From: an uncultured Lachnospiraceae bacterium
GTDB taxonomy: Bacteria > Bacillota > Clostridia > Lachnospirales > Lachnospiraceae
Direction of reading: 5' to 3'
Assembly: GCA_947367855.1 (NCBI GenBank)
Contig: CANBFE010000028.1
Location: 1-53,463, forward strand
Length of the DNA stretch: 53,463 nucleotides
Under the pieces are notes generated by a model. It did not search any database, was not told the DNA's origin, and saw nothing but the letters and a program-made list of their open reading frames with translations. Shown here piece by piece: positions 17,420 through 25,675 of this stretch; the stretch's first letter is position 1; each line of letters starts with the position of its first letter. A program made the position numbers and the translations under genes.

Positions 17420-20164
17420 CTATGAAACCAGAATCTTATACAGCATATCGGCAAGTCCTACATTATACCCCGCATCACTGTAAATGCATTCCTGCTGTCC
17501 GTTTAAAACCACGGCCAGGGGAAGCTTCCCGGGTTCCTGTCCCGCCTTTTCAGCCAGACCACGGTAATTTTCCCCGAAATCATCCATCATTGTCCGGATC
17601 ATGGGCAGCGCCCCCAGAGTGCGTCCCAGAGTCTTATCCTCCAGATCCTCCGGCGACTTCAGAACCGCATACACAGGTGTTTCCAGAGAAGCAAATTCCT
17701 TCTGTCTGTCAAACAGCTCGTTCAGAATATGTTCCGTCGGCTCCCTGGTCACCCCCAGCCAGAGAAACAGCGCTTTTCCCTGCCCTGTGAGATCTGACAG
17801 CATCCGTTCGTCCCCATCCATGGTTTTTATGGCAAAGTCTTCCACTTTGGTGTTGGTCAGCATGTCCGCCACAGGAGTCTCCCTCATGGATAAGGTCATC
17901 TCCCGGCTCTCCCCTTCCAGAAGTTCAAACACTGCCACTCTGGCCAGCTGGTCTCCGTCTTTTTTACGGTTTGTGGTCACAATGCGGTAAATGCCGGGGC
18001 TTACCCGAAGCTCCAGTTTACCGTCCGCCAGACGGGACATCTCTCCCCACAGACTGAGACGGCGGAAACCATCCCCCTGAAAACGCTCCAGGGAATAATG
18101 TTCCCAGTCCGTGAGCTTCAGGGTCCCGTCCTCCACCAGGGTCAGACGGCAGCTTCCTTCCCCTGTCCCACAGGGAACAAATCCTGCCTCATGGGATTGT
18201 ACGCCGCTGTAATACTCAATTCTGCCGTCAAAACGGTTCAGCCTGGCCGGAATACCAAGGGCGCGGTACAGATTCACACAGAAGACCTCCACGGAATGCC
18301 TGCTGCCAATGCCTCCCCGCAGACAGCCCAGAGCGGAAGTGATCAGATCCTCATATTCCTGCTCCGGTATGGATCGAATCCACTGTCCCACGATCTCCGG
18401 AAGAGAACCCGGATTCTCCTCCAGAGCTTCCCTGACATCCTTATCCGCATATTTTTCCCAGTATTCCCTCAGAGCCATCCTGCAGGGATACAGTTTCTCA
18501 AGGGATACCCTGGGACAGAGCAGGAACTGGTAGAATACATCCTCCGGCAGGTCTCCTGCATGGGAGAAGGCGCTGATGCAGCAGTCCTCCAGAACCTCTG
18601 CCCTGATGTCCCAATAGTCCTTTTCCCGCAGGGAACACAGCGCCTTCAGCTTCCACTTCTCCCCGGTCTCCTTCTGTCCTGTGCGTGAACGCGGGAGCCA
18701 GTCTGCATCCCACTCCAGGAAGCGGATGATCTCGCCAATATTGCCGTGGGCCATATGAAGAATTTCCTTTATTTTCTCCCTGTCTTCCCCGTCAAAGCGC
18801 CCAAGAACCCTTTCCGCCTCTCTCTCGTCGTAAAAACTCTCCGCCTTATTCTGCCTGTATGCGGCTGCCTGGGCCAGGCGTTTTCCACCGGTCTGCTGCT
18901 GTTCCTCCGTCAGTGCAGCGTCATATCTGTCTCCGGACTGCGGGGCATGGATATCCATCTCCTCCCATCCTTCCGGACATCCCGGTTTATCCTTCAGCAC
19001 AATCCTGCATTCCGCCTTCTGTCCCTCGCTCCCGTCATTCCCCAGGGAAACTATTGCCTCCCCGAAAAGCTTCTTTCCGGAATCGGTTTCCGCGGAAGCG
19101 CTGACAAGCAGGTCTCCCCGGCCGGTCATCAGTCTTGCTGCGCCGCAGTCCTGGCCTTCCGTGCCTGTATACACCACTGCCACCGTTCCAAATCCGCCAT
19201 GGTTGAGCACCTGAAAATCCACCTTTGCTCCGGGAACAGGTCTGCCGTCTTCCCCCTGGACCACAACCACCAGCTCCACGGTCTCCGCATAGCGTTCCAT
19301 ATGGTTCAGCACCTTTGCCATTCCCTTAGGGCCTATCTGCCTCTCCTCCGGCACATCCTTACCGAACCACCTGGAATGCAGCATTACACCCCGGGAAGCC
19401 GGTCCGGTAAACCATCCCCGGTTCATCTCCTCCTCAGGCTCGCAGGCGCCCAGGAAATACCATCTGCCGTCACACCACAGTTCCACCCAGGCATGATTAT
19501 CGTCACAGTGTGTCCAGAGGGGTGCGTAGATCTGGCGGGCCGGAATGCCGATACTGCGCAGCGCAGTCACGCCAAATGTTGATTCCTCCCCACAGCGCCC
19601 TGCTGCCGTATTGTACATGGTGCGTGGATTCTGGGTCCTCTCGTCCGTGGAGCGGTAGGTGGCCTCCCTGGCGCACCAGTAGTTTGTGTCAATGGCTGCA
19701 TCATACATACTTCCGGAAGCCGCTTTCTCCAGATCAACCGCCGACTTTATCCTGTCGTAAAAGAATCCCCTGGTGTCGGCGATATCCTCATTGTTCACCC
19801 TGTAATGGAGCACATAATTGGCAAAAAGCTTCTCCGGCACACGTCCGGCAAAGGGTCCCCGGTTCCACAGAAATACCCCGTGCCTGGCATAAGCCAGAAA
19901 AAGGCCTGCAGGATAATCCTGCAGGTCACTGAAGGGCATTGCGCTGTACAGAAAGGTAAGCGCCTGGGCCTCCTCCTCCGTGCACCGTTCCAGGGTTTCC
20001 AGGATTTCTTTCTTCTTTTCCTCCAGGAGTTCTACCGTCAGGGACACCATCCCTGCGCTCTCCCCCAGCGCAGCCTGCTCCAGCTGACGAATCCTTTCGT
20101 CTATCAGGTCCATCTGCCTGTCAAAAGCAGCCTTTATTTCCCTATAATATTCTACAGAAAACAT
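17420..20164 (-). CDS. Transglutaminase/PNGase-fold multidomain protein, copy 2
   Basis: The 914-residue cytoplasmic protein holds a transglutaminase-like core with Cys191 (GRCGEES), His224 (DDNHAWVE) and then LGACEPEEE where PNGase-type proteins have an Asp. An Ig-like domain follows (about 295-375). A second, degenerate core is near 640-680 (VEVFCVNLYRALGIPARL), and a thioredoxin-like C-terminal domain (about 765-914) lacks a CxxC pair. GGAGG lies 5 bases before the ATG at 20164, which also matches copy 1; a neighbouring ATG at 20167 is closer than usual. It follows GH20 and GH18. The fold suggests a Cys amidase or transpeptidase, possibly on glycopeptides; family function is not established by sequence. 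Confidence 0.85.
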   Translation of the reverse strand: MFSVEYYREIKAAFDRQMDLIDERIRQLEQAALGESAGMVSLTVELLEEKKKEILETLERCTEEEAQALTFLYSAMPFSDLQDYPAGLFLAYARHGVFLWNRGPFAGRVPEKLFANYVLHYRVNNEDIADTRGFFYDRIKSAVDLEKAASGSMYDAAIDTNYWCAREATYRSTDERTQNPRTMYNTAAGRCGEESTFGVTALRSIGIPARQIYAPLWTHCDDNHAWVELWCDGRWYFLGACEPEEEMNRGWFTGPASRGVMLHSRWFGKDVPEERQIGPKGMAKVLNHMERYAETVELVVVVQGEDGRPVPGAKVDFQVLNHGGFGTVAVVYTGTEGQDCGAARLMTGRGDLLVSASAETDSGKKLFGEAIVSLGNDGSEGQKAECRIVLKDKPGCPEGWEEMDIHAPQSGDRYDAALTEEQQQTGGKRLAQAAAYRQNKAESFYDEREAERVLGRFDGEDREKIKEILHMAHGNIGEIIRFLEWDADWLPRSRTGQKETGEKWKLKALCSLREKDYWDIRAEVLEDCCISAFSHAGDLPEDVFYQFLLCPRVSLEKLYPCRMALREYWEKYADKDVREALEENPGSLPEIVGQWIRSIPEQEYEDLITSALGCLRGGIGSRHSVEVFCVNLYRALGIPARLNRFDGRIEYYSGVQSHEAGFVPCGTGEGSCRLTLVEDGTLKLTDWEHYSLERFQGDGFRRLSLWGEMSRLADGKLELRVSPGIYRIVTTNRKKDGDQLARVAVFELLEGESREMTLSMRETPVADMLTNTKVEDFAIKTMDGDERMLSDLTGQGKALFLWLGVTREPTEHILNELFDRQKEFASLETPVYAVLKSPEDLEDKTLGRTLGALPMIRTMMDDFGENYRGLAEKAGQEPGKLPLAVVLNGQQECIYSDAGYNVGLADMLYKILVS

Positions 20165-20185
20165 CATTTCCTCCCCTATAATAAC

Positions 20186-20228
20186 CCGGGCTGCTTCCAA
20201 ACATCACGTTTCGTTTGAAGCAGCCCGG
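20186..20228. terminator. Hairpin between GH18 and transglutaminase copy 2
   Basis: A 12-bp perfect stem (CCGGGCTGCTTC with GAAGCAGCCCGG) fills the 73-bp gap between GH18 and the transglutaminase gene. No T run of note follows on the minus strand, so it may reduce rather than stop read-through, or protect the upstream message. Confidence 0.65.
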
Positions 20229-20237
20229 AATTCATAT

Positions 20238-21263
20238 CTACTGGCTCATTCTCTGATACAGCGTGTCAAGCAGCGTTCTGGTGCTGTCACACTTGTGCTC
20301 CCAGTAGAAGATGCCTCCATAACCCTTTTCCTTCACATAGTCAACCTTTGCCTCCAGGGAACGCGGGTCATCATAGGAAAGGAAGGTTGATCCGTTGAAC
20401 AGATAGGGAGCTTTCGCCTCATCGTCCCAGTATTCCACATAACCGTTCCTGTTCACATAATCCCTCAGCAGGATATCATAATCAGGCCCATATCCGCCTC
20501 CCTTAGGACACAGCTCCAACAGGCCATGGTTCTCATTGTCCTTCAGTCCCTCCCACTTTCTGGAGTAGAAGGCTGCGCCCATCAGAAGCCTGTCTGCAGG
20601 CGCGCCGTACTTTACAAACAATTCCAGAGCCTGGGCACAGCTGTTCATGAACACATCCGCAGGTTTGGAAAACAGGGAGGTGTGATGTCCGGCCAGGGCA
20701 TGGAAGCCGCATTTCAGGTCATAGGTCATAATATTTATGTAGTCCAGATATTTCATCAGCTCCGGCAGCTCCACGCAGTTTACATAATAGAGATCCCCAC
20801 CTGCCGCAATGGTGAGATAATACTTCCTGTCTCCCCCCAGGGCATCCAGATGCCTGCGGATTGACGCGCAGAAAAGTGTGAAATTATGTTTATCATCAGG
20901 GGACACGGCGCTGTTGTTGGAAGGCACACAGGGATACTCCCAATCCAGGTCTATGCCGTCCAGATCGAATTTTACGACTGCCTCCGCCAGGGCTGCAGCT
21001 GCTTTTTCCCGCATTTCCTCCGTGGCACAGCACACGGTAAAGGCATCCCTGTCCGCCTGTACCATGGACAGCACGATGCGCAGTTTATCGTTCCACTTAC
21101 GGATTTGGGGGATCATGTCCACCTTCTCCTGGCAGCAGCCCGTACAGGTGACACTTCCGTCATTATGAAGCTCGCCGAAAGCCAGGTTAATTCCTGTCAG
21201 TTTTTTTGCGTCTGCCTCTGTAAACTCTCCGCTTCCCACATAGCCTATGATCTCATTCTTCAT
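20238..21263 (-). CDS. GH18 family glycoside hydrolase (chitinase/endo-beta-N-acetylglucosaminidase type)
   Basis: The 341-residue protein contains the GH18 active-site signature D-G-I-D-L-D-W-E at residues 102-109, with Glu109 as the expected acid, and later conserved YINIMTYDL and a C-terminal GYGGIFYWEH. GH18 enzymes cut beta-1,4-linked GlcNAc by substrate-assisted catalysis, in chitin or in the chitobiose core of N-glycans. There is no signal peptide, so it acts inside the cell, where a short imported GlcNAc-containing oligosaccharide is the likely substrate. It starts at 21263 with an AAAGGA-type site, 26 bp after GH20, and the two are one transcription unit. Chitin-type and N-glycan-type substrates cannot be told apart here. 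Confidence 0.9.
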   Translation of the reverse strand: MKNEIIGYVGSGEFTEADAKKLTGINLAFGELHNDGSVTCTGCCQEKVDMIPQIRKWNDKLRIVLSMVQADRDAFTVCCATEEMREKAAAALAEAVVKFDLDGIDLDWEYPCVPSNNSAVSPDDKHNFTLFCASIRRHLDALGGDRKYYLTIAAGGDLYYVNCVELPELMKYLDYINIMTYDLKCGFHALAGHHTSLFSKPADVFMNSCAQALELFVKYGAPADRLLMGAAFYSRKWEGLKDNENHGLLELCPKGGGYGPDYDILLRDYVNRNGYVEYWDDEAKAPYLFNGSTFLSYDDPRSLEAKVDYVKEKGYGGIFYWEHKCDSTRTLLDTLYQRMSQ

Positions 21264-21289
21264 ATTTCTTCCAGTCCTTTCTGATTGTC

Positions 21290-23125
21290 CTATTTCCTCA
21301 GCGCATCTGCATACCAGCAGAATACTTTGGAGATCTCCACGATATCCCCTTCCTTACTGTTCTCCCTCCAGAGATTCTGGTAATAGTGCAGGCATCTCTC
21401 CAGTTCGGAAGCGATTTCCGGGCCATTCTCCGGATGGTTCCCTTTCTGAAGCTCTGCCAGGTATGCCCCCGTTCTGTTCCAGACCTTTGTAACCTGAAGC
21501 GCCACATGGGCACACTCCACGATTCTCCGCTGTGTGCTGTCCATGGAACGGCTGATTCTGCGGAGTTCCGCTTCAATTTCATCTATGCGGGAATTTTGCT
21601 CAGGCACTCTGCTCATATCTTCCCTGTTGAATTCTTCCTGGATTTTCTGCTTCTCCATACCCTGCATTGCCCATTCCCGGATGGTAACCGCATTATGCCA
21701 ACTGAATACAGATGTGCTGTTCATTTTGTCCAGGCAGCTTACCAGTTCCCCGGAGGCGTCCCCGAATTCCAGTATGGAAATCTGTCTGTTCAGCTCTTCG
21801 AATTCCGGCACCTTCTCTCCCCAGGAACACACGGCTCCGTAAACGATACCAGGTATGGAAAAAATCGGTTGGTTTATATGTCCGAAATCACCCCAGTCTG
21901 TATTCAGCATGCCGACAGCCTGATGCTTTCTGGCATAGCCGCACATCAAGGTGATATTCCGGTATCCGCCCCTGATCATATTGACCCAGGTATTCCACCC
22001 CCGGACACCGGGACAGAGATACTGTGTAGCCCCAACGCTGTGGAGGATTTCCGTCTCCCTTTCCGGCTGATTGTCGCCGTATCCCCAGTTCAGGCAGATA
22101 ACCTCCTTGGGAAGCTGGGAATAAAGCTCCGGGTGTCCGCAGATAATATCTCCCCAGAACATGGGTCTCTTGCCCTTCTCCAACAGGAAATCAAACAGCT
22201 CCTTAATATACTCCATGTAAATACGGCCTGTTCCCTTTTCTTTTGCAAGCTCCTGGCTTCTGCCCTTTCCAAGGTCAAAAGTCTCGTCCGCACAGATGTT
22301 GAACTGGTTCGTTCTGAACAGCTGCATATACTCCACGATCATATCCTTCACCAAGGCCATGGCATCCGGGTTGGATACGTTTACCGTGTGATGCTGCATT
22401 CTGGCCCTGAAGCCAAAAGGCTCCGCCGCGCTGTCCGGAAGCTCACAGAGATGCTCGTAGCTTCTGGTCTTCAGCAGTTTGTACAGATGTCCGAATGTGG
22501 CTATGGACGGCACCAGCTCCACACCCCTCTCATAACAGTACTGATCCAGCTCCAGGACTTCCTCTGCCGTCATGGGAGTCTCATCCCTCCACAGCTCCGT
22601 CAGATCCCGAAACAGGTATGTATGCTCCACATACAACTGAAGCTGGTTCATTTTATAGAAGGAAAGGGTATCCACAAGCTTTTTCATGTTATCCAGTGTC
22701 TGGATGCGGCCCCTGGTGGCATCATGGTAAAAACCTCTGTTCTTCATATCCGGCTCATCGTCGATGGCCACCCAGGGCAGAAGTCCCGCACTCTGACGGA
22801 CAATCTGCCTCAGCGTCTGCACCGCCCAGCCGAGAGCAGTCAGACTGCCGCCGCAGAGGAAAGCTCCCTCGCCGTCGATATTCAGGGTATAATGCTGCTC
22901 TTCCAGAGAAGCATCCACCTTCAGCAGAATATCCCCTCTGCGGAAAGTACCTCTTCCGATCTCTGCCGTCAGGCCTGCCCACCGGGCAATCTCTTCCTTC
23001 AGCTGCCCGGCATAGACCCTTGCGCCATGAGGGCAGGAAGCATCCATGACAATCATGGTGCCCATGCCGAGCATCAGGGTCCCTTCTTTTTCCTCCATCT
23101 GTCTGGGTAATGGCAGTAAAATCAT
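21290..23125 (-). CDS. GH20 family beta-N-acetylhexosaminidase
   Basis: The 611-residue protein has an N-terminal GH20b-like domain (about 1-120), then a TIM barrel with GFYHDATRGRIQTLDNMKKLVDTLSFYKMN. The conserved Asp280-Glu281 pair (NICADETFD) is expected to hold the acetamido group and give the proton. The C-terminal helical region (about 480-611) has a coiled-coil-like stretch. GH20 enzymes remove terminal GlcNAc or GalNAc. No signal peptide is present, so it works in the cytoplasm. The ATG at 23125 has AAGGAGG 7 bases upstream. It is first in a GH20-GH18-transglutaminase set and divergent from a sulfatase, which suits degradation of sulfated N-acetylhexosamine glycans. Confidence 0.92.
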   Translation of the reverse strand: MILLPLPRQMEEKEGTLMLGMGTMIVMDASCPHGARVYAGQLKEEIARWAGLTAEIGRGTFRRGDILLKVDASLEEQHYTLNIDGEGAFLCGGSLTALGWAVQTLRQIVRQSAGLLPWVAIDDEPDMKNRGFYHDATRGRIQTLDNMKKLVDTLSFYKMNQLQLYVEHTYLFRDLTELWRDETPMTAEEVLELDQYCYERGVELVPSIATFGHLYKLLKTRSYEHLCELPDSAAEPFGFRARMQHHTVNVSNPDAMALVKDMIVEYMQLFRTNQFNICADETFDLGKGRSQELAKEKGTGRIYMEYIKELFDFLLEKGKRPMFWGDIICGHPELYSQLPKEVICLNWGYGDNQPERETEILHSVGATQYLCPGVRGWNTWVNMIRGGYRNITLMCGYARKHQAVGMLNTDWGDFGHINQPIFSIPGIVYGAVCSWGEKVPEFEELNRQISILEFGDASGELVSCLDKMNSTSVFSWHNAVTIREWAMQGMEKQKIQEEFNREDMSRVPEQNSRIDEIEAELRRISRSMDSTQRRIVECAHVALQVTKVWNRTGAYLAELQKGNHPENGPEIASELERCLHYYQNLWRENSKEGDIVEISKVFCWYADALRK

Positions 23126-23167
23126 ATTATGACCTCCTTAAAATAAAAACTCCCAACATTATATACA

Positions 23168-23222
23168 TCACTTCGGTGACTTACTCCACTTGGAGTATAG
23201 CAAATATTTCTACCAGATACAA
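23168..23222 (-). promoter_or_regulatory. GH20 operon promoter with inverted repeats
   Basis: On the minus strand -35 TTGTAT (23217-23222) and -10 TATACT (23194-23199) are 17 bases apart. A TACTCC-ACTT-GGAGTA inverted repeat (23182-23197) overlaps the -10, and TCAC-TTCG-GTGA (23168-23179) lies just downstream. Placement over the start of transcription suggests a repressor site, but no regulator is identified. Confidence 0.6.
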
Positions 23223-23294
23223 TTAAATATTTAAATTTTTATCATTTTTAACAATTTTAACAATAGTTTTCCGTCATAAAATCCACCTCCACGA

Positions 23295-23323
23295 TTGACA
23301 CAGGGACAGCAAACCAATACAAT
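23295..23323 (+). promoter_or_regulatory. Sulfatase promoter
   Basis: TTGACA (23295-23300) and TACAAT (23318-23323) are 17 bases apart, about 50 bases before the sulfatase start at 23373. It is divergent from the GH20 promoter, so the two units may be controlled together. Confidence 0.75.
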
Positions 23324-23372
23324 AGAAGACAGGGAAACTGCCGTACAGGCACCAAGACGAGGAGGAATCCGT

Positions 23373-24824
23373 ATGCAAGAACAATCTGCTCACCGAAAAC
23401 CGAATATTCTGCTGATCATGACTGACCAGATGCGCGGCGACTGTATGGGAATCGCCGGACATCCGGATGTAAAAACACCCAATCTGGACCATCTGGCATC
23501 CAGAGGCGTACTTTATCCCAACGCCTATACCGCCTGCCCCAGCTGCATTCCCGCCCGCTGCGCACTGCACACGGGCTTGTCGCAGGAGCACCATGGCCGG
23601 GTGGGCTATCAGGACAGAGTAACCTGGGACTATCCTGTCACCCTGGCAGGGGAACTGTCCAAAAACGGTTATTACACCCAGTGCGTGGGAAAAATGCATG
23701 TGCATCCCCTGCGCAATCTCATGGGCTTCCATAACATAGAGCTTCATGACGGCTATCTGCATGCCTACCGGAACGGCAGTGTACCTTATATGGAAAATCA
23801 GAGAATCGCCGACGATTATTTTTACTGGCTGAAGACACAGCTTGGGATTGACAGGGATGTGACGGACTGCGGTTTGGAATGTAATTCCTTTACAGCACGC
23901 CCCTGGATGTATGAAGAGCGGCTCCATCCCACCAACTGGGTCACGGACCGTTCCATTGACTTCCTGAGGCGCAGGGACCGCTCCATGCCTTTCTTCCTCA
24001 TGGCGTCCTACCTCCGTCCCCATCCGCCCCTTGACGCCCCGGAGGCCTTTTTCGAACTTTACCGCAACATGGAGCTGTCCCCGCCTGCCATGGGAGACTG
24101 GGCTGACAGGGAACGTCTGCAGCGTCTGGGCAGGCTCACCGATGCGGACACAGGTTCCGTTGATCCCGAGCTGATGCGGCAGGCCCGGATCGGCTATTAT
24201 GCCTGCATCAGCCACCTTGACAATCAAATCGGCAGGCTGCTTGACGCCCTGAGGGATGACTGTTCTTATCAGGATACAGTCATTATCTTTACTTCGGACC
24301 ACGGAGAGCTTCTGGGAGATCATTATACTTTCCGGAAAACCCGTCCTTATCAGGGCAGCATCCACATTCCGTTTATCCTCTCCGGAGTTCACGGTATGAA
24401 AGCCGGATCCGTGTGCAACAGGATTGTGGAACTGCGGGACATTCTTCCCACCCTGACAGAGCTGACGGGCGGAGAAATTCCCCCGTCCATAGACGGTTTG
24501 TCTCTGCTTGGAGAGACTCAGAGAGAATATCTTCACGGGGAGCACAGCGGAGGAGATCTGGGAAATCAGTATATCGTCACCGAAAGGGACAAGTACTGCT
24601 GGTTTATGGAATCCGGAAGGGAACAGTACTTCCGCCTGGATTCGGACCCTCAGGAGCTGCATGACGCCATCGGTGAGCCAGAGTGCCAGGAGAGAATCGA
24701 TTATCTGCGCCGGATTCTTATTCAGGAACTCACCGGAAGGGAAGAGGGCTACACTGACGGCCTCCGTCTGATACCCGGAAAACCGCAGAAATGCTGTCTT
24801 TCCTTACTGACACAGAAATCGTAA
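23373..24824 (+). CDS. Type I sulfatase (formylglycine-dependent, Cys type)
   Basis: The 483-residue protein starts KPNILLIMTDQMRGD, with the metal-binding Asp, followed by the sulfatase signature C-I-P-A-R (Cys58), and later IIFTSDHGELLGDH. Type I sulfatases hydrolyse sulfate esters with a formylglycine made from this Cys; in anaerobes an anSME radical enzyme does this, and none is in the window. No signal peptide is seen, so it acts on imported sulfated sugars. The ATG at 23373 follows GGAGG by 7 bases; an upstream in-frame start at 23295 falls on the promoter and was rejected. Its place beside GH20 suggests a sulfated GlcNAc or similar substrate, but the exact sulfate position is not readable. 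Confidence 0.93.
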   Translation: MQEQSAHRKPNILLIMTDQMRGDCMGIAGHPDVKTPNLDHLASRGVLYPNAYTACPSCIPARCALHTGLSQEHHGRVGYQDRVTWDYPVTLAGELSKNGYYTQCVGKMHVHPLRNLMGFHNIELHDGYLHAYRNGSVPYMENQRIADDYFYWLKTQLGIDRDVTDCGLECNSFTARPWMYEERLHPTNWVTDRSIDFLRRRDRSMPFFLMASYLRPHPPLDAPEAFFELYRNMELSPPAMGDWADRERLQRLGRLTDADTGSVDPELMRQARIGYYACISHLDNQIGRLLDALRDDCSYQDTVIIFTSDHGELLGDHYTFRKTRPYQGSIHIPFILSGVHGMKAGSVCNRIVELRDILPTLTELTGGEIPPSIDGLSLLGETQREYLHGEHSGGDLGNQYIVTERDKYCWFMESGREQYFRLDSDPQELHDAIGEPECQERIDYLRRILIQELTGREEGYTDGLRLIPGKPQKCCLSLLTQKS

Positions 24825-24855
24825 ACCACCTTTCTCCCAAATCGTTCCAACTACA

Positions 24856-24892
24856 AAGGAGCTGTCACACGCAAGTTGTGTGCAGCTCCTTT
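24856..24892. terminator. Bidirectional terminator between sulfatase and response regulator
   Basis: AAAGGAGCTG at 24856-24865 pairs with CAGCTCCTTT at 24883-24892, with further pairing inside (CACAC with GTGTG). It lies between the convergent sulfatase and response-regulator genes. Confidence 0.85.
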
Positions 24893-24906
24893 CCTCAATC
24901 CAAGCC

Positions 24907-25599
24907 TCAAACCTTAAACCTGTATCCCACCCCCCAGATGGTCTCAATATACTGGGGCTTTGCGGTATCCTTCTCAATCTTCTCCCGAATTTTCTTGATA
25001 TGCACAGTCACCGTGGCTATGTCCCCGATGGAATCCATATCCCAGATCTCCCGGAACAACTCCTCCTTCGTATATACATGGTTGGGATTCTCCGCCAGGA
25101 AGGTAAGAAGATCAAATTCCTTGGTGGTAAAAGTCTTCTCTTCGCCGTTCACATATACACGGCGAGCCGTCTTGTCAATGCGGATGCCCCGAATCTCCAC
25201 AATATCGTTCTGAGGCTTCTGGTTTGTGCCTACCAGGCGCTCATACCTTGCCATATGAGCCTTCACCCGGGCCACCAGCTCACTGGGGCTGAAGGGTTTT
25301 GTCATATAGTCGTCCGCCCCCAGGCCAAGTCCTCTTATTTTGTCGATATCATCCTTCTTTGCCGAAACCATCAGAATGGGAATATTCTTCTCTTCCCGAA
25401 TCTTCCGGCATACGTCAAAGCCGTCCATCCCCGGCAGCATCAGATCCAGAATGACCAGGTTGTACTCGCCCTTCAATGCCATGGCCAGTCCCTCATCCCC
25501 GGTATTACAGATATCCACCTGGAAATCACTCAGCTCCAGGTAATCCTTCTCCAGATCCGCAATTGCCACTTCGTCTTCAATTATCAGAATTCTGCTCAT
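24907..25599 (-). CDS. OmpR/PhoB-family response regulator
   Basis: The 230-residue protein has a receiver domain with acidic pocket residues EDE (8-10), phosphoacceptor Asp52 in VILDLMLPGMDGF, and the switch Lys in TKPFS. A winged-helix DNA-binding domain follows (about 130-230, ending IETIWGVGYRFKV). It is downstream of the histidine kinase gene with a 76-bp gap, so the order is kinase then regulator, opposite to the common order. The pair is divergent from the VanG-type ligase and is the obvious candidate to control it. Whether it is a VanR orthologue cannot be settled without a tree. Confidence 0.93.
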   Translation of the reverse strand: MSRILIIEDEVAIADLEKDYLELSDFQVDICNTGDEGLAMALKGEYNLVILDLMLPGMDGFDVCRKIREEKNIPILMVSAKKDDIDKIRGLGLGADDYMTKPFSPSELVARVKAHMARYERLVGTNQKPQNDIVEIRGIRIDKTARRVYVNGEEKTFTTKEFDLLTFLAENPNHVYTKEELFREIWDMDSIGDIATVTVHIKKIREKIEKDTAKPQYIETIWGVGYRFKV

Positions 25600-25675
25600 G
25601 TCGTCAGCCCTGCCTTTCTCCCTCTCAGTTTATACGCTCCGCCGCACCGGCGGTTCTTCCTTCAAAAAATCCGCA

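Noticed and set aside
21386..23110. A 574-codon plus-strand open frame opposite GH20
   Set aside because: It is the complement of a complete GH20 enzyme with all its motifs; no evidence of translation.
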